In this document: in pieces, positions 11,738-24,780 of the stretch
Numbering within the stretch: the first letter of the stretch is position 1
How the letters are laid out: every line of letters starts with the position of its first letter
Translations under genes and position numbers: made by a program
The notes under the pieces: generated by a model
What the model was told of the DNA's origin: nothing
Databases searched by the model: none
Seen by the model: only the letters and a program-made list of their open reading frames with translations
Source of the DNA: Neoarius graeffei
Taxonomy: Eukaryota; Chordata; Actinopteri; Siluriformes; Ariidae
NCBI RefSeq assembly: GCF_027579695.1
Contig: NC_083574.1
Location: 57,410,059-57,474,058 of the forward strand
DNA: 64,000 nt
Direction of reading: 5' to 3'

Positions 11738-13218
11738 CAGGGGTTTTCAAAGTGTGGGAGAGTGAGCCCCCCCTCGGAGAGCAAATAAACAACAGCGCCC
11801 CCCCTTACAATTTTTGTTGTTGCTATACTTAATGTTCCATTCGTATTTTTAAAAAAATGGTTGTTGTACACATTATTTTTTCTTTTTCACATTTTAAACA
11901 TCTGTGCTTTTTAAAACATCTTGTTTTACACATTTTAAACACCCCATAGCATCGTTAGCGAGCATCTCTTGGCAGACAACACACTGTGGCAGTGGAGCAT
12001 CTTCAGATCCAGTCCATGAAAATCCAAACTTTAAATAATCGTGGTCATACTTCCTTCTTTTTCCAGTCCCCCAGGATTCCGCGGGCCTTTTTTGTGATTG
12101 TTGTGGGCTAAAATGTCTGATGTTGCGGGGGGGTTTTCCAAAAAATTGCGATGAAAGTTGCGGTGTTTTTTAGGTTTTTGTTGCGATTACATTGCGGGAG
12201 GAAGTGAAAGTTGCGAGAAATTGTTGCGATTTTCTCTTTTTGTGATTAAAATTGAGTGATATGTTAAATATTAAGTTATTACTGAAAAACTATTGATTAA
12301 AAAAAAGAGAAATGGTCCTATAAACAACTTTACCAATATAAAAGATTACCAGGACTACAAAAATGCAGAAAAATAGGCTTTACTTATCCAAATGCACCTG
12401 TTGGTTCAAAAGTTAAAGTGCACAGAACCTCACAGCACAACATGAAGTTACCTTAAAATATAATATAAATGCCTCAGCTTTCATGTAAGAAAAAAAAAAA
12501 CCTATTAATACTAGTACTGTGTGCAGGCAGTCTCTCCTGAAGACTAAATTAAACAATAATTATAAACTAATAAAATAAATGGCTCAGGCTTCATAGAAGA
12601 AAAAAACAATTTGAACAGAATCTCACAGTATGATGCTGAAGCTGCCTAAACAATGGAAAATAAAATACCATTTTGGCAAAAATGTTGGCATCCATTAACT
12701 TCTTGTATTAAGTAAAAAAAAAATAAAGTGCACACAGTCCTTCACTGTAAACATAACACACTTTCAGTGTTGCCAGATACTGCTGACATTTTCCAGTCCA
12801 AAATATGTTCAAAACCCGCCAAAATGCACTTGAAATCATCCAATCTGGCAACACGACGCGCATGCTGCTTCTCTTGAACACACGGAAGTAAGGCGGAAGG
12901 TAGTTTGTCGACGTTACCTCAAGACGACGCCAACGATTGGTCAAATTTGCGGGAAAGTTGCGGTGATTGGATATAATTGCAACACCGCCCTGAATTCGCG
13001 GGGATTGGTTGAATTTGTGCTGAAGTTGCAAATCGCAACATCCTGGAGGCTCTGTTTTTTTGCTTGGCCCAGACTTTGTCTCCTCACTCACTGTAGCTTT
13101 AGGTACTAAAAACCATAGACAGCTAAAAACCGATCCATTTTGTTTCTCACGTTGCGCCCCCCCTGAAGAACTCTGGCGCCCCCCAGGGGGGGCGCGCCCC
13201 ACACTTTGAAAAGCCCTG
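11738..13218. mobile_element. Non-autonomous hAT element between the arpin and anpep 3' ends
   Basis: The ends are inverted CAGGG(G)TTTTCAAAGTGTG repeats flanked by a perfect 8-bp duplication AATTAAAC (11730-11737 and 13219-13226), the hAT hallmark. The interior has TTGCGA-rich repeats and no recognisable transposase. A 164-codon minus-strand frame at 12708-13202 shows no known domain and is treated as chance. Confidence 0.8.
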
Positions 13219-13351
13219 AATTAAACCAACGTCCTTCGACCTTATAGGTTAATAATGAGACGAATGTACTTATTTCATTTTGTGTTAATTAGGCAACAAC
13301 TGACACTAGTAATATTTAGATGACTGTAAAATTGCATAGTCTTATGTGATT

Positions 13352-13357
13352 TTTATT
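13352..13357 (-). terminator. anpep: Candidate anpep polyadenylation signal
   Basis: AATAAA on the minus strand, about 300 bases after the anpep stop codon (13653). It faces the arpin 3' end across the hAT element. Confidence 0.4.
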
Positions 13358-13652
13358 TTCAAAACAATGTGATTCAGTTTCTCATTATAAATCTCGTAAT
13401 AAAGTATATACTTTTTAAATGAATTGCATAATTACATAGTTCTTATTTTTCATCAGGTTGCAATCTTTTTTTTAAGGCCTGTTTTCTCTTCCAATTCAAC
13501 ATGAGATTTCTTTATGAAACAGGCTTTGCTTGTGTAAAAAAAAAAAAATTGTGAAACACAGGATGTTGTCTCACTAACCACACCATTTACTCTACATCTG
13601 TTTCTCATTGCTCTGGCTCTGTGCATACTGAGTTGTGTAGACCTGTGAATGC

Positions 13653-16600
13653 TCAGTGGCCCTTTGCTTGTCCGTCAAACCACTTCAACACAGTATCTTC
13701 ATTCTCTTTCACCCATTTAATGTTGGCTTCAGTCCTCTCAATTGCCAGATCAAGAACTCTTGTTATTGGCCCAAGGCCATCTTCATCGACTTCACTTTGG
13801 AACTGCTTCAGCTAGATAGAGACAGTTAGAGATGTGTGAGTGAATCCATGCAGTCTGAGGTGGAACCATGCAATATCACGTATCATTAGAGTTTAAGGAA
13901 CCAAATGTCACCCTGTTGGATGGCTTTCAATATATCACCTGTTGGAGCTCAAAGTCTGTGTTGAACCTTTCAGTCACATCGTCAAGCAAGCTTCCTTCGT
14001 ACCTGATTGAGGAAATGAGTATTAACCAGGTGGATAATTGTATTGCCTAGTAACCAAGGGAACAAACAAAAAACTGAGCACCCACTAACTGCTGAACTTG
14101 ACCTTCGATCCCTGAAGTGCTTGTAATCTTTGTCAGCATTGTACAATTCATGACTTCACATTATGAGTCGTGAAGTGGAAATAACAAATAGCCAAACCAT
14201 TTGTTTTAGCAATTATTAGTTCAGATTTTAAAACAAAACACAAGCCGAAAACTCACAGTTGACTTAGGTCGGTCCATTGGGCTCGAATGAAATCCCAGGC
14301 AAGAGGTTGTCCAGCTACATTCCTGGCAATGTATTTTATGGTAGAGCCTACATCCATCTTCCTTATCTTTTCAGGGTCTTTAGTGTACTTAAGGTATCTG
14401 GGTGGGGATGAATGACATTATGGGTGTTGGAAAAGTGTGGACACACAGGCTGGTACCTGATGTTGCAAAATGCTTACCTGTTTAAGAGCCAGATTGTTTT
14501 GGTACAGGAGAGTGCATATCTCAGTACATCTTTTTCTGTCGCAACTGTGGCTTCTTCATATTGTTTCCATGCAAAATCCCAGTCATCCTCATTTCCAGTT
14601 GCTATGGCGCTGCAGTAGATGGTGGACTTCAAGTTTGGTGGAATCCTTAACAAGAGAAAGGTTATCTGGTAACAATATTTGGTAAAATTGATAAATATGT
14701 TCTAATATATTCTCAAAGTTATTAAAGGTGTCATTGCATCGTTTTTTTCATTAATTGTGCGGTGATCTCTAGTATGAATGAATGCCCTGTGAGCCAGTTT
14801 TGGTGAAAAAAAAAATGCTCTGGTGCTCCTGTTTCAGGCTGTTCTAGTTTGGTGGAGGAGTGGGTGGGGAGAGAACGACAGGATTTCAGCTCTTACTCAT
14901 GAATATTCATGACATGTAAACATATCGCTTCTGATTGGCTAACAGCACTGTGATGCTCCCTCCAGTGGGTTATGGGCGAGGCCATGACTACTAATTTTCG
15001 AAGTGACGTAAGTTCGTAGGGCTTTTTCTGATTCGCTCGTTTTTCCGTCTATTTTCTTTCATATGCCAATACAGGGAATGGGGTAGAAGAACATTTTCAC
15101 GTGCAGCATGCATATGCAACTCGGAGTGACCTATGGTATTTCAAAAGGAGCAAGTATTAAACGGTTTGTCGTGGAATGACACCTTTAAAACATACTTGGA
15201 TTAATCCTATATTGTCTCATATATTAATAGTAGCTGATTACATTTAATGCAAATCCAGCATAATTTAGACCCAAACACAGGTGTTAATATAGTGTAATAA
15301 ATGTAAAATTAATTTACCGATTTGTACCATTTCTCCACTCATTGAAAAGTTTTGTTGCCATGTCTGTGCACTCAGTAACACCATTGTCGCACGCTACTGA
15401 AATGGCATTTATTTGATTATACCTGCAGAGAGATCAGAATAAGATTACACAATGCATTTACCACATAAACAGAACATAGACAAACCAAATACTGTAGATA
15501 CATACTGGTCAGAAAGTTTCTTTGGAACAGTTGCATTATCGGTGTACTCTTGGAAGTACTTGTAAAGTGGGCCAACTTGGTTTCGTAGGTATTTCTGTAA
15601 ACAGAGCATTGAATAAAAGATCAATCCTCAGTCTCTTCTGATTATCTGTACACTCTCACTCTGCCTATGGGTTCTTGTGTACATTATCCTCACCTGGATG
15701 GGGCCATAGACTTCGGAGCGATCAAACATGAGAATAAAGTACTCCAAATTGTTCAGAGCCGACTCCCATGGAACATACTCAGTTTCATTTATCAAATACT
15801 TGGTTGTGTTCAATGCCAGTGTGACATTGATGTATTTGGCCCTTCACAAAACAAGATAACAAACATGTATGGATATGAAATGTACTAGGAGAGAATATTG
15901 TAGGCTTTTTGTGCCTTAGGATACGTGATTGCTAACGCTAATATAAACTGCGCTAAAAGGATCCCGTCTTTTTAAAAATCAATATACATTTATATAATCA
16001 TAAACATGAAATGTATTTACCTAGCAAGATTAAATGCATCATCAATCAACTGGCCTCGGTTGATAAGTGGGATGGCCTAGGAAGAAGCACATTCATACTG
16101 TCAGGAGGGACTGAAATGACTGTTCACTCCTGGTTGTGAGAACAACAGTTATAATCTCAACAATACCTTTTGCAAAGCAGGAAATGAACATACTCACTTG
16201 ATGATTGCTCTCCAGTTGATCGATAAGTCTATTCCAGTTCTGTTCATCATAGTTCACTCTATAATAACCATTGCAGTTTATATTAACTAGTAGCCATCCA
16301 TCATCAGTGATTTTATAAGCAGGCTTTGCCACTGTAGAAACAACATGTTTGTGGGCATTAGTACGACACCATACTAGAACCTGTCTATACAGTATTTGTT
16401 TCTTGTTTGCAAGCACAGCTTGGATGATTCATTGACTGTTTTGAACATGCAGAGAAGGAAGAATTGAGGTTGATCACCTTACCAGGCCCTTTTTCTTTCA
16501 GTATCTCATCGTCCCAGCTGGAATCAGATTTCCTAGAGGTAATTGGAACCTGCCATACAAGCCTATGGAGAAAACAGAAACTTCATAAAAGAGGCCTAAA

Positions 16601-19600
16601 ATCAATCATCAGCGATTCCTCATATCTGAGTAGTTTGTTCCTTCCAGTCGTATCTCATGATGGGCTCGTTGATGACTGTTGAGCCCAATTCTAGCTCTGA
16701 AAACTCAGGGGCATTGGTGGCACTGAAAGGTCGGTGGTGGTTGAGGGTGTACCTCTTTTCTCTTTTCTGTGCTGTAGCTTGGTTTCCAGATTCGTTCTTC
16801 TGTTCGCTTCAAAGAATTCCGTCCCTGTTCAGATGATGTTTTGCCACTCGGTATGCTGTCTAGCTGCTTCTTCCCAGGTCTTGGGGTCTATGTTGGTTGC
16901 CTTGAGGGTCTGCTTCGGCTGGTCTTTGTAGTATAGTATGGGGTGGCCCCTGGGGCATCTCCTTGTGCTCAGCTCGCCGAAGAGGATCCTCCTTGGGAGT
17001 CTTGTTTCGTCCATGCAGGCCATGTGACCTAACCACTAAAGACGGTGTTTCATGATGGTCGCTTCTATGCTGGTTGCCCCGGCTCTTTTGAGGACTGTGA
17101 TGTTGGTGATGTAGTCCTCCCAACTGATGCTGAGGATGGTGTGGAGCCTCTTCTGATGGAAATGTTCCAGCTTCTTCAAGTCTTGGCAGTAGAAGGTCCA
17201 TGTTTCACACCCATAAAGGAGGGTCAAGACCACAACAGCATTGTAGACCATCAGTTTGGTTTGATAGCTAATGCCCAGGCCAGACAGCAGAAAGATGCAT
17301 ATTGTGACCTGCGATTAGTCAGGTGACAAGTGGACGCAGGCATTTTGCGCCAAATCCTTTGTTGTGGTCAGACGTTGTAGCAGTCAAAAGTGTGAAATGT
17401 GCCTTTAAGACATGCTGTGTTACCTAGAGAGGCGGTGTCATCAGCTCGCACCTGTGTTTTCTATTACTTGCACCATGCACCTTGCTGGAAATGGGTGTCT
17501 GTTAATGAGCTCCTTTTCTTTTCATGCCTCAAGACAAGTAACGTTTAGGGAATGCGTGACCTCTATTTTGTTCATGTATAAGACAGAGGTGTTCAACCGG
17601 CATGGTAAGGTTGAAGTGTACACAGCAAATTTTATAGTGTTAAATCAATTCTGAAAGAGTCAGTCTTAACACTATGCTGATGTTTATTTTGTCCCAATCT
17701 CTGCAGTGTTAATTTAACACTTCCTAAAGTTAAATCAACTTTTTACAGTGTCATTTCAACTCCTATATTTTAACACTTTTGCTTAACACTGGGAAATTAA
17801 CTCTGAGAATTTTGCTGTAGTAAGTTAATAAACTGAGTATTGTGGAAGTCCCAGAGTTCATGTGAATGTGCGTTTTTGCCTTCCTCTCTTCTCCACACAC
17901 CAGACTGCTTCAACCCAAACACACGGACCCAAAACAGTTACAATGTATTGCAAAACGCAGAGTTCTGATGAATCAACCAGTCGGAAGCTAACGCAGTTAG
18001 ATGGAGGTTGACGCAGCACACAGAAAACCTTTAAAAATATAAGGCCATAAGACTGCTCGCAGGTTGTTGTAAACTATTTGCAGATGCAGTCTGCATGAAC
18101 CTGCAACGCACTGCAGCCATCTCTAAAGACTTGTGTTCCCCTGCGTCAGCCTGCATCTACAGTGGTATGCAAAAGTTTGGGCACCCCGGTCAAAATTGCT
18201 GTTACTGTGAACAGTTAAGCAAGTTGAAGATGAAATGATCTCCAAAAGGCATAAAATTAGAGATGACTCATTCCCTTTATATTTTAAGCAAAAACAAGTT
18301 TTTTTTCCATCTTTTACAAAATGACAAAAACGGAAAAGGGCCTTAAGCAAAAGTTTGGGCACCCTGCATAGTTAGTACCTAGTAACACCCCCTTTGGCAA
18401 GTATCACAGCTTGTAAACACTTTTTTGTAGCCAGCTAATAATCTTTCAGTTTTTACCTGGGGGATTTTCACACATTCATCCTTGCAAAAGGCTTCCAGTT
18501 CTACAAGTTTCTTGGGCTGTCTTGCATGCACTGCTCTTTTGAGATCTATCCACAGATTTTCAATGATGTTTAGGTCAGGGGACTGTGAGGGCCAGGGCAA
18601 AACCTTCAGCTTGTGCTTCGTGAGGTATTCCATTGTAGATTTTGCGGTGTGTTTTGGATCATTGTCTTATTGTAGGACCCATCCTCTTTTTAACTTCAAC
18701 TTTTTTACAGATGGTGTGGTGTTTGCTTCCAGAATTTGCTGCTATTTATTCAAATCCATGCTTCCCTCGACCAATGAAATGTGCCCTGTGCCACTGGCTG
18801 AAACACAACCCCAAAGCATGATCGATCCACACCCATGCTTCAGAGTTGGAGAGGTGTTCTTTTCCTGGAATTTGGCACCCTTTTTTCTCCAAACATACCT
18901 TTGCACATTGTGGCCAAAAAGTTCTATTTTGATTTCATCAGTCCATAGGACTTGTTTCCAAAATGCATCAGGCTTATATAGATGTTCATTTGCAAACTTC
19001 AGACGCTGAATTTTGTGGCTAGGATGCAGGAAAGGTTTTCTTCTGATGACTGTCCCATGAAGGTCATATTTGTTCAGGTGTCGCTGCATAGTAGAACAGT
19101 GCACCACCACTCCAGGGTCTGCTAAATCTTTCTGAAGGTCTTTTGTAGTCAAACGGGTTTTAATTTTCCTTTCTAGCAATCCAACGAGCAGTTCTTTCAG
19201 AAAGTTTTCTTCCTCTTCCAGACCTCACCTTGGTCTCCTCCACTGTTTCTGTTAACTTCCATTTCTTAATAACATTACAATCTGAGGAAACAGCTACCTG
19301 AAAACACTCTGCTACGTTCTTGTAGCCTTCTCCTGCTTTGTGAGCATCAATTAATTTATTATTCAGAATGCGAGGGAGTTGCTTAGAGGAGCCCATGGCT
19401 GTTGATTTTAGGGACAAGTTTGAGGAGTCAGAGAATTTATACAGCTTTGAAATCTGCATCATCTGACCTTTCCTAATGCAGAATTTGAACAAGCCACAGC
19501 TCAATAAGCTAATTTAGGTCTGGAACCTTGGTAAAAGTTACCTGAGAACTCAAATGTATTGGGGTGCCCAAACTTTCACATGGTGTTCCTTTTCTTTTTT

Positions 19601-22600
19601 CACTTTCCAATTGTACAAAACAAAAATAATACACAGATCTTGCAGAAAACGCTGAAAATAAATGTGTTGTCTTTACCCTTATGCCTTTTGGTGATCAGTT
19701 CATCTTCTGCTCACTTAACTATTCACAGTAACAGACATTTTCAGTAAGGGTGCCCAAACTTTTGCGTGCCACTGTAGCTGCCACTATCTACTTCAACCTG
19801 TGATTGGTTGCTCAAGTGTCCGCCTGCCTCTACATGCATCAACCTGCTATTTGCACTGATTGGAAACGAATCACAGCTGAAATGCGAACAGATCATGATC
19901 CACTTGCGTCAACCTGCCTCTACTAAAGACCCTCTGCAAAACTCTGCCATTATCTGCGTCATCGTGCGTCGATGCAAGACCAGTCTTGTGTCTACCTGCA
20001 ATTTTGTTTTCGCAGGTAGACGCAAGTAGTTGAAAATTAGTTGCAGCCTGCTGTCTGATCTGGGCATAAGGTCCTTATTCTTATACACCCAGCTTGTGAG
20101 TCTCCCAAATGAAAGATGTGCTGCCTGGAGTCTGTTCTCTATGTCCTTGGTTGACGTGCACTGGACGGAGAGAAGACTACCAAGGTACGGAAGTTCACTA
20201 GTTCCAAGGGTTTTCCCTTGGAACTAGTGGAGTATTGCAGGTACCTTATTTTTTTGTGTATGACAGTCACTCAGCAATAATAGTGACTCGTTGTTGGGGA
20301 TAAACACCACTCAAATGCTGATACTGTTCTTCACTGAGGATGAGAATTACTCAAAGTTCATCTTCTGACACTATTCTGAGTTGAGGATTTAAAATGCTGA
20401 AAATTGAGACTAAGCCCTGCAATAGATTGGCGACCTGCCTAGGGTGTACGCCGCCTCTCACCCAAAGTCAGCTGGGATTGGCTCCAGCTTCCCCCGCGAC
20501 CCTAACAGATGAACAGTATAGATAATGGATGGATGGACGGATGGATGGTGATACAGTGGGTAGCATTGCTCCAGGGTCCCTGGTCCGAGCTTGCATTTAT
20601 TCTCTCTGTGTTCACATGGGTTTGAACTCGCTGCCCAAAAGCAGATAGGCAGCTTAGCTCTGCTAAATTGCCCCTTTGTATGAATGTGTGTGTGTGCACT
20701 GTTGTTCCATCTGGGGTGAATTCTCTGCAGTGTTACCAGGATAGTCTCCAGATCCACCATGATCTTGATAAAGTGGTTACTGAAGATGAATGAATTAGTG
20801 AATGAATACTTCTATTAGTTAATTTATACCATTCAAATAGTTGATGTAATGGCTTGGATAAAGTGTTTTTCCTGGATCATCATTATTTGAATTCACTGGC
20901 GTTTCCCTCTTTGATACCTGACATAGTGCTCTATATAGTACAATGAACACGAGTGAGGGAGTGATTTCAGACAGATTGTTAATGTATCCTTTAAGAACTA
21001 ACTGATGTAAAAATGTCTTGTCTGGCCTGGCACTCACCCAGTGTCCTCCTCTGCTCGCTTTAAAAGGAAATGCTCCTGAGAAATCTCTCCAGTGATGGTA
21101 TTTATGTTGATGACTGGGTAGCCTATTTGCTCAGTCCATGTTGTCATGATGCTCTTTATTTGCTCAGATGTACTGAGAGCCTGATGACAAAAATACACTG
21201 CATTATTAAGTGATAAGTAGGCATGTTAATATGGCATATATAATATGTGGCCAAAGGTTTGTGGAACCTGTTCCACTATGACAGTGCCCCATGTACAAAG
21301 CGTTCATGAAGACATAGTTTGCCATGGTGGTTGTGATAGACCTCAAGTGACCTACACAGACCCCTGACCTCAAAACCACTGAACACCTTTGGGATGAAAT
21401 GGAATGCCAACTGTGCCCCAGGCATTCTCACCCAACATCAATACCTATTCTCTCTAATGCACTTGTGGCTGAATGGGCAAATCCCCACAGCCACCTTCCA
21501 AAAGTGGAAAGCCTTCCCAAAGTAGTAGAGGTTATTATGACAGCAAAGGGGGGACTAAATCTAGAATGGGATGTTCAAAAAGCACATATGGGTCTGATGG
21601 TCAGGTGTCCACGAACATTTGGCCACATGGTGTATGCCACATTTCAGGGACAAAAATAAATCCAATCTTTATTGACCACTGAGTATTTGTTATTTTGCAT
21701 GTGTAAGTAGCTGCAGCACATTTACCTCCTGCAGACAATTCCACAGGTCTGCAGTGTCAACAGTCTTGTACTTGTACTTCTCAAGGTAGCTCTAAAATGA
21801 TGCATTTGTAATACAGTATTAAAATCTAAGCTTATGTGCTAACTCAAGCATAAGTATACTTAATAAAATATTTTTTAAAAATACAGCAAGAATATATAAC
21901 TGGATAAAGTATGCTAGGCTTTCTATAACCACATTCCACTCACCCCAAGTCCTGTAAAAAAATTTTTCTCCACCATGTAACTTTGCAACATTCTTAGCAC
22001 AGCTGCACCCTATGGAGAGGACAGATAATCTTGCTCACCAAATCACACAAAAATAATTTCTGATAAATACAGTGGTGCTTGAAAATTTGTGAACCCTTTA
22101 GAATTTTCTATATTGCTGCATAAATATGACCTAAAACATCATCAGATTGTCACACAAGGCCTAAAAGTAGATAAAGAGAACCCAGTTAAACAAATGAGAC
22201 AAAAATATTATACTTGGTCATTTATTTATTGAGGAAAATGATCCAATATTACATATCTGTGAGTGGCAAAAGTATGTGAACCTTTGCTTTCAGTATCTGG
22301 TGTGACCCCCTTGTGCAGCAATAACTGCAACTAAACGTTTACGGTAACTGTCGATCAGTCCTGCACACCGGCTTGGAGGAATTTTAGCCCATTCCTCCGT
22401 ACTGAACAGCTTCAACTCTGGGATGTTGGTGGGTTTCCTCACATGAACTGCTCGCTTCAGGTCCTTCCACAACATTTCGATTGGATTAAGGTCAGGACTT
22501 TGACTTGGCCATTCCAAAACATTAACTTTATTCTTCTTTAACCATTCTTTGATAGAACGACTTGTGTGCTTAGGGTCGTTGTCTTACTGCATGACCCACC

Positions 22601-24745
22601 TTCTGTTGAGATTCAGTTCATGGACAGATGTCCTGACATTTTCCTTTAGAATTCGCTGGTATAATTCCATCAATGATGGCAAGCCATCTTGGCCCAGATG
22701 CAGCAAAACAGACCCAGACAATTGAATTGAATTCCTTTATTGTCATTGCACAGCTGTACAATGAAATTTCAGTGCAACTCCTCAGTGGTACATCCAATAT
22801 AAAAATAAAAGTCTAATATAAAATAAGTGTAATATAAATATAAAAAATATATTTATAAAATATAAAATGTAAAAAAAATTATATAAAAAATATAAAAACA
22901 GCACGTTTTAAATTTTAAAAAGGTTAATATCAAATAAGTGTAATATAAATATAAAACAGCACACATCACATGCAGCAGACATCGACATAAAACAAGTTAA
23001 TAAATAGATGGGCAAGTGTATTGCACAGTCCAGAAAATATTGCACATACTTCAACTAAGAGTTGAGTTGTTTTATGGCACTTGGATAAAAACTGTTCATG
23101 AGTCTGGAGGTGCGGGCCTGTATGGACCTATAGCGCCTTCCAGAAGACAGCAGCATAAACAGGCTGTTTGCTGGATGAGGACAGTCCTTGATGATGTTTT
23201 CTGCACAGTGCAAGCATCCGGTGTTATATATATCTGTCAGTGAGGGCAGCTGTGTCCGTATAATATCCTGTGCTGACTTCCTGACTCTCTTCAGAGCCTT
23301 TTTGTCAGCCATGGTGCAACTCTTAAACCACACCAAGATGTCATGGGTGATGATGCTTTCCACAGAACATTTGTAAAAGAGAGCAAAGCCGCTGCATTCT
23401 TTCATGCCGCCATCTTGGATAATTTTTTTTATTGGATTAAGGACCCCAGGGTAACTTCTAAGGAACTGAAGGCCTCTCTCACATTGGCTAATGTTAATGT
23501 TCATGAGTCCACCATCAGGAGAACACTGAACAACAATGGTGTGCATGGCAGGGTTGCAAGGAGAAAGCCAAACCATGATATTACCACCACCATGTTTCAC
23601 AGATGGGATAAGGTTCTTATGCTGGAATGCAGTGTTTTCCTTTCTCCAAACATAATGCTTCTCATTTTAACCAAAAAGTTCTATTTTGGTCTCATCCATC
23701 CACAAAACATTTTTCCAATAGCCTTCGGGCTTGTCCACATGATCTTTAGCAAACTGCAGATGAGCAGCAATGTTCTTTTTGGAGAGCAGTGGCTTTCTCC
23801 TTGCAATCTTGCCATGCACACCATTGTTGTTCAGTGTTCTCCTGATGGTGGACTCATGAACATTAGCCAATGTGAGAGAGGCCTTCAGTTGCTTAGAAGT
23901 TACCCTGGGGCCCTTTGTGACATCACCGACTATTACACACCTTGCTCTTGGAGTGATCTTTGTTAGTTGACCACTCCTGGGGAGGGTAACAATGGTCTTG
24001 AATTTCTTCCATTTCTACACAATCTGCCTGACTGTGGATTGGTGGAATCCAAACTCTTTACAGATGGTTTTGTAACCTTTTCCAGCATGATGAGCATCAA
24101 CAACGCTTTTTCTGAGGTCCTCAGAAATCTCCTTTGTTTGTGCCATGATACACTTCCACAAACGCATTGTGAAGATCAGACTTTGATAGATCCCTGTTCT
24201 TTAAACAAAACAGGCTGCCTACTCACACCTGATTGTCATCCCATTGATTGAAAACACCTGACTCTAATTTCACCTTCACATTAACTGCTAATCCTAGAGG
24301 TTCACATACTTTTGCCACTCACAGATATGCAACATTTGGCTCATTTTCCTCAATAAATAAATGACCAAGTATAATATTTTTGTCTCATTTGTTTAACTGG
24401 GTTCTCTTTATCTACTTTTAGGACTTGTGTGAAAATCTGATGAAGTTTTAGGTCATATTTATGCAGAAATACAGAAAATTCTAAAGGGTTCACAAACTTT
24501 CAAACACCACTGTATATACATGAGCCTTCAAATTCATGGGTAGTGAAGAGACATCAAACCAGCCTTGCTGTAGGTGATGGTGTCGAAGAGTCCAAAGATT
24601 TCAGATGTTGTCTCAATTTCAGACTCCTTCAAGACGAGAGGATGTGAAGCGTTCAGTGAATCCAGCACCATAACTGGCTGGGTTTCTTTCAGCACAAACA
24701 TATCTCTCTGAAAATAACAGTACATACACAGATGTAAGCTCTTAG

Positions 24746-24780
<35 letters not shown>

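Larger units (their letters stand above)
16737..20215 (-). mobile_element. LINE remnant (3' part of reverse transcriptase ORF), interrupted
   Basis: On the minus strand, 20215-20070 reads YLGSLL, then [14 protein letters not shown], and 17268-16830 continues [38 protein letters not shown] and [16 protein letters not shown]. These are typical of the C-terminal region after the RT domain of fish non-LTR elements; the clade is not settled. The two halves join cleanly once the Harbinger-like insert 17272-20066 and one TAA are removed. It lies in anpep intron 10. Confidence 0.65.

Noticed and set aside
12708-13202. A 164-codon frame between arpin and anpep
   Set aside because: It lies in a non-coding hAT element, has biased composition and no recognisable motif.
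24534-24563. Reading anpep exon 7 on to the stop after AGLMSLHYP as a short isoform end
   Set aside because: Exon 8 at 22009 continues the conserved YSK-GAAVLRM sequence in phase, so the bases after 24564 are better read as intron.
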